From contig JAVJTA010000003.1 in the NCBI GenBank assembly GCA_040219135.1, positions 1-64,000 of the forward strand: 64,000 nt of DNA, in the 5' to 3' direction. The first letter of the stretch is position 1; each line of letters opens with the position of its first letter. The notes under the pieces were generated by a model that was given only the letters and a program-made list of their open reading frames with translations, was not told where the DNA came from and made no database searches. Shown here piece by piece: positions 32,500 through 41,220 of the stretch. Source of the stretch: UBA7803 sp040219135. Lineage in GTDB: Bacteria > Pseudomonadota > Gammaproteobacteria > Pseudomonadales > Azotimanducaceae. The position numbers and the translations under genes are program-made.

Positions 32500-33771
32500 T
32501 CACACCGCCTTCAGCGCCTGATCGAAATCAGCGATCAGATCGTCGGCATCCTCGATGCCGATGGAGATGCGCACCAGGTTGTCGCCGATCCCGAGCGCCT
32601 TCTTGCGTGCGGCCGGAACGCTGAGATGAGTCATCGCGGCGGGGTGAGAGGCGAGACTCTCGGTGCCGCCGAGGCTCACCGCCAGCTTCACCAGCTGCAG
32701 CGCGTCGAGGAAGCGGAAGCTTTCCGCTTCACCGCCCTTTAGGATCAGTGAGAACGTCGAGCCAGCGCCCGAGCAGTGGCGGGCGAAGATCCGCCCCTGC
32801 TCGCTGTCCGGGTCGAGGAAACCGAGGTAGCCCACCCGCTCCACCTTCGGATGGCCGCGCAGGAACTCGCACACCTTGCGGGCGTTGCTGTCGGCCCGTT
32901 CCATGCGCAGCGCCACGGTTTCCAGCGAGCGCAGCAGCATCCACGAGGTGTGCGGGTCGGTGATGGTGCCGATGGTGTTGCGCAGAGTCATGATCGGCAG
33001 CAGCGCCTTGCTCGAGCCGACCACGCCGCCGGCCACCAGGTCGCTGTGGCCGCCGATGTACTTGGTGAGCGAGTAGATCGAGATGTCGGCGCCGTTCAGA
33101 GTGGGCTGCTGGTACACGGGGCCGAGAAAGGTGTTGTCCACCATGATCAGCGGTTTGTCCTCGGTGTCGCCGTAGATCTCGTCCCGGACCGCGGCGATGC
33201 CCTCGATGTCCACCAGGTCGTTGGTCGGGTTGGCCGGGCTTTCCAGGTAGATGGCGCCGATGCGGCGGGCGCTGCGGGTTTTCTCGATGAGCGCGCGGAC
33301 ATCGTCGAGAGGCGCGCTCGCGGCGAAGTTGTCGAAGCTGATGTCGTACTTGCCGAACACCGCGTCGATGAGCTTTTCGGTGGCCGCGTACAGCGGACCG
33401 GAGTGGATGATGGCGTCGCCGGCGCGCACGTGGGCCATCAGCGCCGTGGTGATGGCCGACATGCCGGTGGAGAACACGGCTGCTTCCTCGGCGCGCTCCC
33501 ACAGCGCCAGGCGGTCTTCCAGGATCTCCTGGTCGGGCCCGTTGAAGCGCCCGTAGACCAGCCCCTCCGAACCGCCCGGGCGCAGTCCCGTGATCCCCTC
33601 GAAGAAGCGCTTGCCGTCAGCGGCGGAGTCGAATACGAACGTGGAGGTGAGAAAGATCGGTGGCTTCAGCGAGCCTTCCGAGAGCCGGGGGTCGTAGCCG
33701 TATCCCATCATCAGTGACTGCGGCGACAGTTCGTGATTGCCGATGCGGGTGGTGCGGTGCTTGTCTTTCAT
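32500..33771 (-). CDS. Cys/Met metabolism PLP-dependent enzyme (cystathionine gamma-synthase family)
   Basis: 423 aa aminotransferase-fold enzyme. It has YGRFNGPDQEILEDRLALWE, the PLP phosphate region FSTGMSAITTAL, the PLP-Asp in IMVDNTFLGP and the lysine motif YSLTKYIGGHSD. The end, SLGGTESLASHPAAMTH and LVRISIGIEDADDLI, is the family C-terminal signature. Members act as gamma-synthases or gamma/beta-lyases in methionine metabolism; sequence alone does not separate them. AGGAGA precedes the ATG. Confidence 0.9.
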   Translation of the reverse strand: MKDKHRTTRIGNHELSPQSLMMGYGYDPRLSEGSLKPPIFLTSTFVFDSAADGKRFFEGITGLRPGGSEGLVYGRFNGPDQEILEDRLALWERAEEAAVFSTGMSAITTALMAHVRAGDAIIHSGPLYAATEKLIDAVFGKYDISFDNFAASAPLDDVRALIEKTRSARRIGAIYLESPANPTNDLVDIEGIAAVRDEIYGDTEDKPLIMVDNTFLGPVYQQPTLNGADISIYSLTKYIGGHSDLVAGGVVGSSKALLPIMTLRNTIGTITDPHTSWMLLRSLETVALRMERADSNARKVCEFLRGHPKVERVGYLGFLDPDSEQGRIFARHCSGAGSTFSLILKGGEAESFRFLDALQLVKLAVSLGGTESLASHPAAMTHLSVPAARKKALGIGDNLVRISIGIEDADDLIADFDQALKAV

Positions 33772-33843
33772 GGTGGTCTCCTGTCGCTCGGGTACGCGGC
33801 GGAATTCGCGGTATCATTCTGGTCCGGTTGAGGAGGGAATTTC

Positions 33844-34887
33844 ATGTCAGACCAGAGTTCGTTGGATCTCGATGCCACCCGCCGCTGGGTGGCGGGTATC
33901 GTAACCGATCCTGAGGCGACTGCCCGGGAGTACCAGCAGGGTCAGCGGCCCTGGCTACGCACGCTGATGCTGATCACGCTGCCGGTCTACGTGGGCGCCG
34001 CCCTGGTGGGGTTCGTGCTGTCGTGGCTGTTCAACCGGCCGTTCATGTTCGGTGCGATGGCCGGAGCGCCGTTCTGGTTTCTGGTGTCGCTGGTCTGGTC
34101 GCTGGCCTACGTATTCGTGGTGGCGTTCATATTCGATTTCTTCGCCGGCGTGTTCAAGGGCGCGCGCAACTACGATGCTGCGTTCGCTACGTTGTCACTG
34201 GCGATGGTCCCGGCGGTGCTTGGCGGCATGTTCAGCCCGCTGCCCTGGATCGGCTGGCTGATCGGCCTCGCGGCGAGCATCTACGGCCTGGTGCTGGCCT
34301 GGCGTTTCATCCCCGTGTTCATGACCGTTCCCGAGGATCGGCGGGTCGGGCACTTCGTGGTGTCGCTCATCGTCGCTTTCCTCGTCAACATGGTGGTGGC
34401 CGGCATCATCGGATTCGCGCTGGCGCCGAGCTTTTCCGACTTCGCCGATCCGGCGGCCACGTCAACCACGCCGGCGACGGGCGGCATGTTCGGTGATCTC
34501 GAGCGCCAGGCGAACGTGGCCGAGGAGGCCGCCCGGGATACCTACGACCCGCCCGGCAACGGTCGGCTGAGCGAAGCTCAGGTCACCGGCTACGTGCGCA
34601 CGCTCAAGCGCACGGCGGAACTGCGCGAGCGCCTCGGCAAACAGCTGGAGAACCTGGAGCAGGAAGGGCCGTCGCTGGGCGACATCTTCTCCGGTGTGGG
34701 GGACGCGATGCGTCTCGGTACGGCGGAGATGGAGGTCGTGAAGACCGCGGGCGGCAACTGGGCCGAGCACCAGTGGGTGAAGAACCAGCTCGAGGTGGCG
34801 CGGATACAGCAGGACGGCTCGCCGGCCATCGAGCACAACTACGCGCTGTTCCTCGAGTACCGCGACGAGATCGAACAGTACGAATGA
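33844..34887 (+). CDS. Yip1-family membrane protein
   Basis: 347 aa. The N-terminal two thirds has about five membrane segments: LRTLMLITLPVYVGAALVG, PFWFLVSLVWSLAYVFVVAF, FATLSLAMVPAVLGGMF, GWLIGLAASIYGLVLAW and VSLIVAFLVNMVVAGIIGF, the Yip1-domain layout. The C-terminal third is soluble and helical, with KRTAELRERLGKQLENLEQE. GAGGAGGGA precedes the ATG. Function unknown. Confidence 0.8.
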   Translation: MSDQSSLDLDATRRWVAGIVTDPEATAREYQQGQRPWLRTLMLITLPVYVGAALVGFVLSWLFNRPFMFGAMAGAPFWFLVSLVWSLAYVFVVAFIFDFFAGVFKGARNYDAAFATLSLAMVPAVLGGMFSPLPWIGWLIGLAASIYGLVLAWRFIPVFMTVPEDRRVGHFVVSLIVAFLVNMVVAGIIGFALAPSFSDFADPAATSTTPATGGMFGDLERQANVAEEAARDTYDPPGNGRLSEAQVTGYVRTLKRTAELRERLGKQLENLEQEGPSLGDIFSGVGDAMRLGTAEMEVVKTAGGNWAEHQWVKNQLEVARIQQDGSPAIEHNYALFLEYRDEIEQYE

Positions 34888-34894
34888 CCGCAGG

Positions 34895-34952
34895 CGCAGG
34901 AGCGATCCGAACGGCGTCGGCCTCGGATCGGGATCCGCGGATCGCCCCTGCG
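34895..34952. repeat. Long inverted repeat between convergent genes (REP/terminator-like)
   Basis: CGCAGG-A-GCGATCC (34895-34908) and GGATCGC-C-CCTGCG (34939-34952) pair in 13 of 14 positions across a 30-base loop that contains smaller GATC dyads. It lies between the convergent Yip1 and outer-membrane genes. The CAGGAGCGATC core resembles gammaproteobacterial REP units; it may also stop transcription in both directions. Confidence 0.5.
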
Positions 34953-34971
34953 ACTGCCAGGTTCCCTAGGG

Positions 34972-35511
34972 TCAGAACTTCAACAGAATCGCCGCGCTCA
35001 CCAGATTGAGATCGGTATCCTCGATCTCGATGCGTGAGATGTCGCCGCGCAGGGTCAGCAGATCACCCAGGTGGAAGTCGACGCCGCCACCCCAGGTGAA
35101 GTCGTCGTCGCTGCCGTCCACGGAGCCGAAGCCGCCGACGTTGGCCTCGGCGTCGTACCAGGTCCAGCCGGCCCGGGCGTAGAGGTCGATCGGTCCGATC
35201 GGGAGGATGGGGCGTACCGAAACCCCCCAGGCCTCGAAATCCAGCTTCACGTCGGTGCCGAGAATGTCGTCCTCGGCTTCGCTGAAGCGCTGGTAGTCGG
35301 CCTCGATGGCCCAGTTGTCGTTGATCCGGTAACCACCGAACCCCCGGAACAGGGCGGCGCTGTCGTCGTAGTTAATGTCCTCGATGTCGAGGGTGTAGAT
35401 GCCTACGCCGGCACCGACGTAGGGACCGGGCTGGGCCGCTGACGCCACGGGGCTCAGGGTCCACGCGCCGACGATGGCGGCCGTGGCAATAGAACGCGAA
35501 AGATACTTCAT
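34972..35511 (-). CDS. Outer-membrane beta-barrel protein (OmpA/OmpW-like small barrel)
   Basis: 179 aa. A signal peptide (to about residue 25, SAAQP) is followed by alternating strands: YVGAGVGIYTLDIED, NWAIEADYQRFSE, AWGVSVRPILPIGPID, LYARAGWTWYDAE, FTWGGGVDFHLGD and the final ILLKF with C-terminal Phe. That is the eight-strand barrel pattern of opacity/OmpA-like proteins. ATG 35511 is used because it begins the signal peptide. Confidence 0.85.
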   Translation of the reverse strand: MKYLSRSIATAAIVGAWTLSPVASAAQPGPYVGAGVGIYTLDIEDINYDDSAALFRGFGGYRINDNWAIEADYQRFSEAEDDILGTDVKLDFEAWGVSVRPILPIGPIDLYARAGWTWYDAEANVGGFGSVDGSDDDFTWGGGVDFHLGDLLTLRGDISRIEIEDTDLNLVSAAILLKF

Positions 35512-35701
35512 GATTCTCGTCTCGGCAGGTTCAGGTTCGTCCCTCGAGGGACGCGCGCATCGTAGCAAGCGGCCAGTGTTTTTCCAGGCTTTCTCTGTCG
35601 TCGCCGTTCAGTCGGGGTTCAGGCTTCCCGTGGCCGGCGCCGTGCCGCCGAGTGGTCGATGATCGGCTACCGACGGCGGGATTCGTTGCTACGCTTGGTA
35701 T

Positions 35702-36217
35702 ATGAAGCGTCACAATCCCTTTCCCCGCGGGCGAGGCTTCACCGTCGTCGAACTGGTGGTGGTGATCGTGCTGATCGCGATTTTTGCCGCGGTGGCTCTG
35801 CCGCGGTTCATCGATGTCGACGACGAGTCGCGGCGCGCCGCTGCACGCTCCACCATGAGCGCTTTTCAGGAGGCGGTGCGGCTGGCTCGCGCGAAGTGGC
35901 TGGCGGACGGCACACGGGCCGACAGTCTGGTGATCGAAGGTCGTATCGTGCAGTTCAACGACAACGGCTGGCCGAAATCCCAGGTCTCCGACACCGCCGA
36001 CTGCATGGACGTCTGGAACGACATGTTCCGCGGCGCCGAACCGATCGTACCGTACGTCGCCAACGCCACGCCGCCGGCCTGGTCCGCGCTGGGATTGCCG
36101 GCGCTGTGCATCTACATTCATCAGTACGGCGATGCCTACACGGTGGCCGATCCCCAGCCGCTGTTTCTCTATCAGCCGCTGGTCAACGACGTCGCGTGGC
36201 TCGATCTCAACATGTAG
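35702..36217 (+). CDS. Type IV prepilin-like protein (MSHA-type)
   Basis: 171 aa. The prepilin peptidase site is GRG|FTVVELVVVIVLIAIF with Glu5 of the mature protein, and the hydrophobic N-terminal helix runs to AAVALPRF. The PRF-like sequence after the helix is typical of MSHA pilins. The soluble domain has two cysteines (about 101 and 138) that could form a disulfide. It is alone here; no assembly genes are nearby, so it may be a minor or orphan pilin. Confidence 0.85.
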   Translation: MKRHNPFPRGRGFTVVELVVVIVLIAIFAAVALPRFIDVDDESRRAAARSTMSAFQEAVRLARAKWLADGTRADSLVIEGRIVQFNDNGWPKSQVSDTADCMDVWNDMFRGAEPIVPYVANATPPAWSALGLPALCIYIHQYGDAYTVADPQPLFLYQPLVNDVAWLDLNM

Positions 36218-36226
36218 CGCGCCGCG

Positions 36227-37045
36227 TCAGTCCCTGCCCGCGGCGCGGTCCTTGGCCAGCGCCGCCGCTACCCCGCCGAGCTGCCGCTCGCCGGGGTTCA
36301 GGTGAGCTTCCCGTTCCGCGCGGGTCATTTCCAGCACCAGGTAGTTGGCGTGGGCGGCGTGCAGCGCCGTGCGGTAGCCCATGGCATCCTGGGCACCGTT
36401 GATCGACTGCTTGATCATGCGCAGGGTCAGCAGGTCGTTCTCGGCCCAGCGCCGGGCCTGATCCAGCACCGCGGATTCGAGCTGGGCGACCGGCACCACC
36501 TCGCTCACCAGACCCAGTTCCTTCGCCTCCGACGCGTCGATGAAACGGTTCTCGAACAGAATCCGCTTGGCGTTGCGCACGCCCAGATCCCAGGGCGCGG
36601 TGAACAGCTGCAGGTGGGAGGGCAGAAAGCGCGCGTTGTCCGCGGCGATGATCACATCCATGCACGAGGCGATGAGAAAGCCGCCGAAGATGCAGTAGCC
36701 CTGCACCGCGGCCAGGGTGGGTTTCTTGACGTCGCGCCAGCGCAGCGAGTTCTCCACGTAGAGGTGCCAGGAGCGGCTCACCCGGGCCAGCGAGCCCTCG
36801 CCGAACGGCTTCTGCTTCTGGTCTTCGAGTTCCTCCGGCGTGCCGAGGTCGTGGCCGGCGGAGAAGTGCTCGCCGGCGCCGGCCAGCACGATCACGTGCA
36901 CGTCGTTGTCGAGGTCGGCAGCGGCGAACGCCTCGGTCATCTCCTCGAGCAGCACGCGTGACTGGGCGTTGCGGTAGCGCGGCCGGTTGAGCCGGATGAT
37001 CTCGATGCGCTCCTGGCGTTCCACCTCGATGTGCCGGTAGGCCAT
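36227..37045 (-). CDS. Enoyl-CoA hydratase/isomerase family protein
   Basis: 272 aa crotonase fold. RLNRPRYRNAQS and VIVLAGAGEHFSAGHDLG give the oxyanion strand, then VQGYCIFGGFLIASCMDVII. It starts three bases after the serine hydrolase stop, so the two are co-transcribed. The long insertion after SAGHDLGTPEELED and the position of the acidic residues leave open whether it is a hydratase, isomerase or hydrolase. Confidence 0.9.
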   Translation of the reverse strand: MAYRHIEVERQERIEIIRLNRPRYRNAQSRVLLEEMTEAFAAADLDNDVHVIVLAGAGEHFSAGHDLGTPEELEDQKQKPFGEGSLARVSRSWHLYVENSLRWRDVKKPTLAAVQGYCIFGGFLIASCMDVIIAADNARFLPSHLQLFTAPWDLGVRNAKRILFENRFIDASEAKELGLVSEVVPVAQLESAVLDQARRWAENDLLTLRMIKQSINGAQDAMGYRTALHAAHANYLVLEMTRAEREAHLNPGERQLGGVAAALAKDRAAGRD

Positions 37046-37048
37046 GGC

Positions 37049-38260
37049 TCAGTCCTCGATGGCGGAATAGACGATGTTCTTCAGCTGGCCGCGGAAGTTG
37101 AACGTGGACGACGGCATGAGCTGGGTCATGAAGATCACCACCAGGTCCTCGTTGGGGTCCACCCAGAAGATGGTGGAGGCGGCGCCGCCCCAGAAGTAGT
37201 CGCCGCCGCCGAGGGTTCCGGCCGCCACCTCCGACAGGGTGCTCGCGAAGCCGAGGCCGAAACCGGTGCCCTCGTAGGCCGTCTCCGAGAACGCGCCGAT
37301 GGCCATCTGGGTGAGATCGCGACCGTCCTTCAGATGGTTGCGGGTCATCAGCCGCAGGGTGCGCGGGCCGATGATGCGCTCGCCGTCCAGCTCGCCGCCG
37401 CGGCGCAGCATCTCGCAGAACTTCAGGTAGTCGGCGGCGGTTCCGACCAGCCCGCCGCCGCCGGACAGGAACGCGGGCGCTGCCGCGTAGCTGCTGGCGA
37501 ACGGGTCGTCGATGAGTTCCAGCGACTTGTCCCGGGCGCGCTGGTAGTTGGCGGCGAAGCGCTCGAGGCGGCTCGCGTCGACGTGGAAAGCCGTGTCGGT
37601 CATTCCGAGGGGTTCGAAGATGTGGCTCTTGAAGTAGCGGTCGAGGGTCATGCCGGACAGGGCTTCCACCAGATAGCCGCACACGTCGGTGGCGTAGCTG
37701 TACATCCAGCATTGGCCCGGAGAGTAGTGCAGGGGCACGCCGGCGAGCTTGCCGACGAAGGTGTCCAGGGTCTCGCCGTCGGTGCGGCGCACACCGAGGG
37801 CACGGTACACCTTGTCCACCGGATGGTTGGTGGCGCCATAGGACAGTCCGGCGGTGTGGCTGAGCAGGTCGCGGAAGCTCATCGGCCGGTCGGGGGCGCG
37901 GGTTTCCATGCCTTCACCCTCGCCGCCGACGTAGACCCGCAGGTCGCGCCACTGCGGCAGCACCCGATGCACGGGGTCGTTCAGCTGAAACAGGCCGCGC
38001 TCGTAGAGCTGCATCAGGGCGATGGAGGTGATGGGTTTGGTCATGGAGTAGATGCGGAACACGGTGTCGTCGGCCATCGGCCGGCTGCGCTCGATGTCCA
38101 TGAGCCCGAGGACGCTGTGGTGGGCCACGTGACCCCGCCGCGCCACCACCACCTGGCAGCCGGGAATCTTCTGCGGGTCCACGTAGTTGTCCAGCAGATG
38201 CTGGTCGATGCGGGCGAGGCGGGCGGCCGAGAATCCGGCCAGCTGCGGTGCGGTTTCCAT
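37049..38260 (-). CDS. Serine hydrolase, beta-lactamase/class C family
   Basis: 403 aa. The Ser-x-x-Lys motif is in YSMTKPITSIALM (about residue 73) and the Tyr motif in MYSYATDVCGYL (about 187-198). The C-terminal FWGGAASTIFWVDPNEDLV is the HTG-equivalent region of EstB-like esterases. No signal peptide, so probably a cytoplasmic esterase rather than a penicillin-binding protein. GGGGGAG precedes the ATG. First gene of a pair with the hydratase. Confidence 0.88.
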   Translation of the reverse strand: METAPQLAGFSAARLARIDQHLLDNYVDPQKIPGCQVVVARRGHVAHHSVLGLMDIERSRPMADDTVFRIYSMTKPITSIALMQLYERGLFQLNDPVHRVLPQWRDLRVYVGGEGEGMETRAPDRPMSFRDLLSHTAGLSYGATNHPVDKVYRALGVRRTDGETLDTFVGKLAGVPLHYSPGQCWMYSYATDVCGYLVEALSGMTLDRYFKSHIFEPLGMTDTAFHVDASRLERFAANYQRARDKSLELIDDPFASSYAAAPAFLSGGGGLVGTAADYLKFCEMLRRGGELDGERIIGPRTLRLMTRNHLKDGRDLTQMAIGAFSETAYEGTGFGLGFASTLSEVAAGTLGGGDYFWGGAASTIFWVDPNEDLVVIFMTQLMPSSTFNFRGQLKNIVYSAIED

Positions 38261-38387
38261 GATCTCCCCCTGAATCCGCGGGCGTGTTGCGACCCTGCCG
38301 AGATTACCTGAATCGCGATGGCCGGGTGGAACGGAATGCGTTCGGCCCCTTTACCGGGCGCCCCTGGTGGAGATCTAATCGACGCCT

Positions 38388-39566
38388 ATGGAATACCTGG
38401 GTGCGACCAGCGGCTGGGACGAGGCGACCCCGCCGAACGAGACCGTGGATGCCGACGGCAATCCGATTCACGGGGAATGGGGCTTCACGGTGCCCGATTC
38501 CGGCTGCCCGTCGCGGCGCCGCTACGACGACCCGGAGGTCGTCGCCCTGCGCGAGCGCCTGGCGCGGCGCAACGGTCTCGCCGGGCTCGAGATCTGCGCC
38601 CCGGACGAGTTCGACCGTGCGGCGCGGATTTTCCACCGCGACGGCTTCGTGGTGGTCCGTGATCTGCTCGACGCGGGCAGGCGCGCGCGCCTGCAGCAGG
38701 GGTGCGACCGGGCGCTGGAAACGCTGCTGTCGGTTCCCGGGAAGGGCGGACGCCGCTATGCCGGCGAGACCGGCAGGCTGCCGCATCGCTACAGCTTCGG
38801 CACCTGTTCCGCGTCGCGTCAGATGCTGCACGATCCGGCCTGGGCCGCGCTGCTGGAGCTGCCGGACCTGGCGCCACTGCTGGCCGCCCTGTTCGGGGCC
38901 GACGATTTCCTGGTGTGGGGCTGCGGCGGCGACGTCTGCCTGCCGGGCGCCATGGAGTACCAGCACCTGCACAGCGACTTTCAGGAGGATTTCGGTCTGC
39001 CGGCCGAGCGGCTGGCTCTGGCCCGGGCGGTGGCCGGCGACCGGGCCCAGGGCACGGCGCTCGATGGCGCGCACCTCGACGGCGCCGCGCAGCGTCTGGC
39101 GCTTGAGCTGACGCCGCCGATGATCACGGTGAACTTCGTTCTCACCGAGCTGACCCGGGAGAACGGGCCAATCCGACACATTCCGGGCAGCCACGGGATC
39201 GGGCAGGCGCCACCGCGGCCGGAGCACGAGCCGGCCTGGATGCGCGAGTCCACGCTGGTCGGCGCGCTGCCGGGCGCTGCGGTGTTCCGCGATAACCGCG
39301 CCTGGCACGGCGGCACGCCGAATCTGAGCCGGGAGGCGCGCGCCCTGCCCAACGTCGAGTACGTGGCACCTTGGTATCCTGCCGACCGATTCGTGCGCAC
39401 CATGCCACACGAGCGCTGGCTCAGACTCGGCTACGAGGCGCGCCGGCGCTGTCGTGAGGTGGTTCTGGACCCGGACGCTGCGTTACCCGGCGGCGGTCGC
39501 CTGCACCCACTGCTCGCGCAACGGCGCAAGCTGCGCGACGCTCCGAATCGAGCGATCGCATGTTGA
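38388..39566 (+). CDS. Phytanoyl-CoA dioxygenase (PhyH) family protein
   Basis: 392 aa Fe(II)/2-oxoglutarate-type oxygenase. The iron site is in YQHLHSDFQ (His-x-Asp, about residue 194) with the distal His in RAWHGGTPN; IRHIPGSHGIGQAP is the family-typical strand and FDRAARIFHRDGFVVVRDLL the N-terminal lead. It overlaps the GST gene by seven bases. Divergent from the serine hydrolase gene. Substrate unknown. Confidence 0.88.
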   Translation: MEYLGATSGWDEATPPNETVDADGNPIHGEWGFTVPDSGCPSRRRYDDPEVVALRERLARRNGLAGLEICAPDEFDRAARIFHRDGFVVVRDLLDAGRRARLQQGCDRALETLLSVPGKGGRRYAGETGRLPHRYSFGTCSASRQMLHDPAWAALLELPDLAPLLAALFGADDFLVWGCGGDVCLPGAMEYQHLHSDFQEDFGLPAERLALARAVAGDRAQGTALDGAHLDGAAQRLALELTPPMITVNFVLTELTRENGPIRHIPGSHGIGQAPPRPEHEPAWMRESTLVGALPGAAVFRDNRAWHGGTPNLSREARALPNVEYVAPWYPADRFVRTMPHERWLRLGYEARRRCREVVLDPDAALPGGGRLHPLLAQRRKLRDAPNRAIAC

Positions 39567-40180
39567 CGATCTACGGCCGGCGCACGTCGGCCAACGTCAT
39601 GAAGCCGCTGTGGCTCGCCGAAGAGCTGGGGCTCGACTACCGGCGCATCGACGTCGGCGGCCCGTTCGGTGGCACCGGCGATGCCGACTATCTGGCGAAG
39701 AATCCGAACGGGCTGATTCCCACCATCGACGACGACGGCTTCGTGCTCTGGGAATCCAACGCCATCACCCGCTATCTTGCCGGCCGCTACGGTCGCCGTT
39801 CGCTGTGGCCCGATGACCCGCGCGCACTGGCCCTGGCCGATCAGTGGATGGACTGGACCCTGACGACGGTGATGCCGATGATGACGCCGGTGTTCTGGGG
39901 CCTGGTGCGCACCCCCGAGGCCGAGCGGGACCACGCAGCGATCGACCGCAGCATCGGCCAGGGCCGGCGGATCTGGGCGCTGCTCGATGCGCACCTGGCG
40001 CAGCACCGCTACGTTGCCGGAGAGGCGTTCAGCCTGGGCGACATTCCCCTCGGTCCGCAGGCGCACCGCTGGTTCGAGCTGGTGACTGAGCGGCCGAAGC
40101 TGCCCCATCTGGAAGCCTGGTACGCGCGGCTTGCGGAACGTCCCGCGTTCCGCAAAGTGGTGATGATCCCGATCGAATAG
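39560..40180 (+). CDS. Glutathione S-transferase family protein
   Basis: 206 aa. The thioredoxin-like N-terminal domain reads MLTIYGRRTSANVMKPLWL, with NPNGLIPTIDDDGFVLWES and NAITRYLAGRYG giving the glutathione-binding Ser/Asn region. The helical C-terminal domain ends in LEAWYARLAERPAFRK. Overlap with the PhyH gene suggests coupled translation. Substrate unknown. Confidence 0.92.
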   Translation: MLTIYGRRTSANVMKPLWLAEELGLDYRRIDVGGPFGGTGDADYLAKNPNGLIPTIDDDGFVLWESNAITRYLAGRYGRRSLWPDDPRALALADQWMDWTLTTVMPMMTPVFWGLVRTPEAERDHAAIDRSIGQGRRIWALLDAHLAQHRYVAGEAFSLGDIPLGPQAHRWFELVTERPKLPHLEAWYARLAERPAFRKVVMIPIE

Positions 40181-40182
40181 CT

Positions 40183-40212
40183 GGCTCAGGGGCCCCGCGC
40201 CCGCGCGGAGCC
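40183..40212. terminator. Hairpin between convergent GST and PhyH genes
   Basis: GGCTC (40183-40187) pairs with GAGCC (40208-40212), enclosing CCGCGC-CC-GCGCGG. It separates two convergent genes. No T-tract. Confidence 0.4.
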
Positions 40213-40214
40213 GC

Positions 40215-41081
40215 TCATCCCGGACGGTAGGGAGCCAGGTCAATTCCCGGCCAGCGGGCAGCCACGTCGGCCAGAGTCTGCTCGTTCCAGTAGTCGGAAC
40301 CCGGCGGCGGAAAGCCGAACAGGTCGCGCTCGCGCACGCTGGCGCGTACCAGCACGTCCTGCCAGCCTGCCTGCAGTGCGCGCCCCGGCCAGCTCATCTT
40401 GCCCATCCATGGCAGGCCGCGGACCTGGTAGTCGGCGAGGAGCACGAAACGCGAGCGCCGTGGCGCCGTGAAGTCCGAACCGCGGTGCAGAATGCCTGTG
40501 TGGTAGATGAACAGGGTGCCCGCCGGTCCGGTGATCGCGATCTCGTCGTCGGCAAAAGCGCCCGGTGGCTGTTCGCGCGGCACGAAGGGCGTGTTGGCGG
40601 CGAGTGGCGCCGGCACCAGGCGGGTCGGCCCGTCCTGCTCCGAGACGTCGGAGAGCAGCAGAAACGTGGTCATCTGCAGGCAACGACCGTCGCGCCGGGG
40701 AACCACTAGAGAGTGGTTGCCGTAGTCGTAGTGGTGCACCTGGTCGTAGTCCACAGCGCCCGCGTACTTGCCCCAGAGTTCGATCTTGTACAGGTCGAGA
40801 TCCTTTGACCCGAGTAGCCGCTCGGCGGCGTCCACCAGATCCGGGTGGTAGGCGAGGCGGTCGATGGCCCAGCAGTCGAAGGGAAACAGCCGCAGTCCGG
40901 CGAACTGATGGCGGCGCAGCTTGGGGTGCGCGTCCGGGTCGGCGAAGTAGTCGTCGGGGTGGGGATAGATGTCCCAGAGCGCGTGCCGGGCCGCGCGCAG
41001 CTCGTCAGCGTCGAGGAAGCCTTCGACTACTGCGTAGCCGTGGTCGCGAACCTGCTCGAGTGCACGATCGGGTACCTGCAT
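40215..41081 (-). CDS. Phytanoyl-CoA dioxygenase (PhyH) family protein, second copy
   Basis: 288 aa. It has QVRDHGYAVVEGFLDADEL, then VHHYDYGNHSLVVP around the first iron ligands (His-x-Asp as HYD, about residue 120) and FIYHTGILHRGSDFT near the second His. RFVLLADYQVRG closes the core. It is not a close copy of the PhyH protein encoded at 38388. ATG 41081 is preferred; the frame also opens with GTG 41096. Substrate unknown. Confidence 0.87.
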   Translation of the reverse strand: MQVPDRALEQVRDHGYAVVEGFLDADELRAARHALWDIYPHPDDYFADPDAHPKLRRHQFAGLRLFPFDCWAIDRLAYHPDLVDAAERLLGSKDLDLYKIELWGKYAGAVDYDQVHHYDYGNHSLVVPRRDGRCLQMTTFLLLSDVSEQDGPTRLVPAPLAANTPFVPREQPPGAFADDEIAITGPAGTLFIYHTGILHRGSDFTAPRRSRFVLLADYQVRGLPWMGKMSWPGRALQAGWQDVLVRASVRERDLFGFPPPGSDYWNEQTLADVAARWPGIDLAPYRPG

Positions 41082-41220
41082 GGGGCTCGTCAACACGGGT
41101 TTCCCGCCAGGGTAGCGGCCACGGGGCCTCAGTCAATCGGCGCTGCGGCCGGGCTGCCCTCGGCTGAAGTTGCGAGGCGAATCCCGCACAATGGGCGCAC
41201 CCAGTGTTCGGGAGCCGTCG

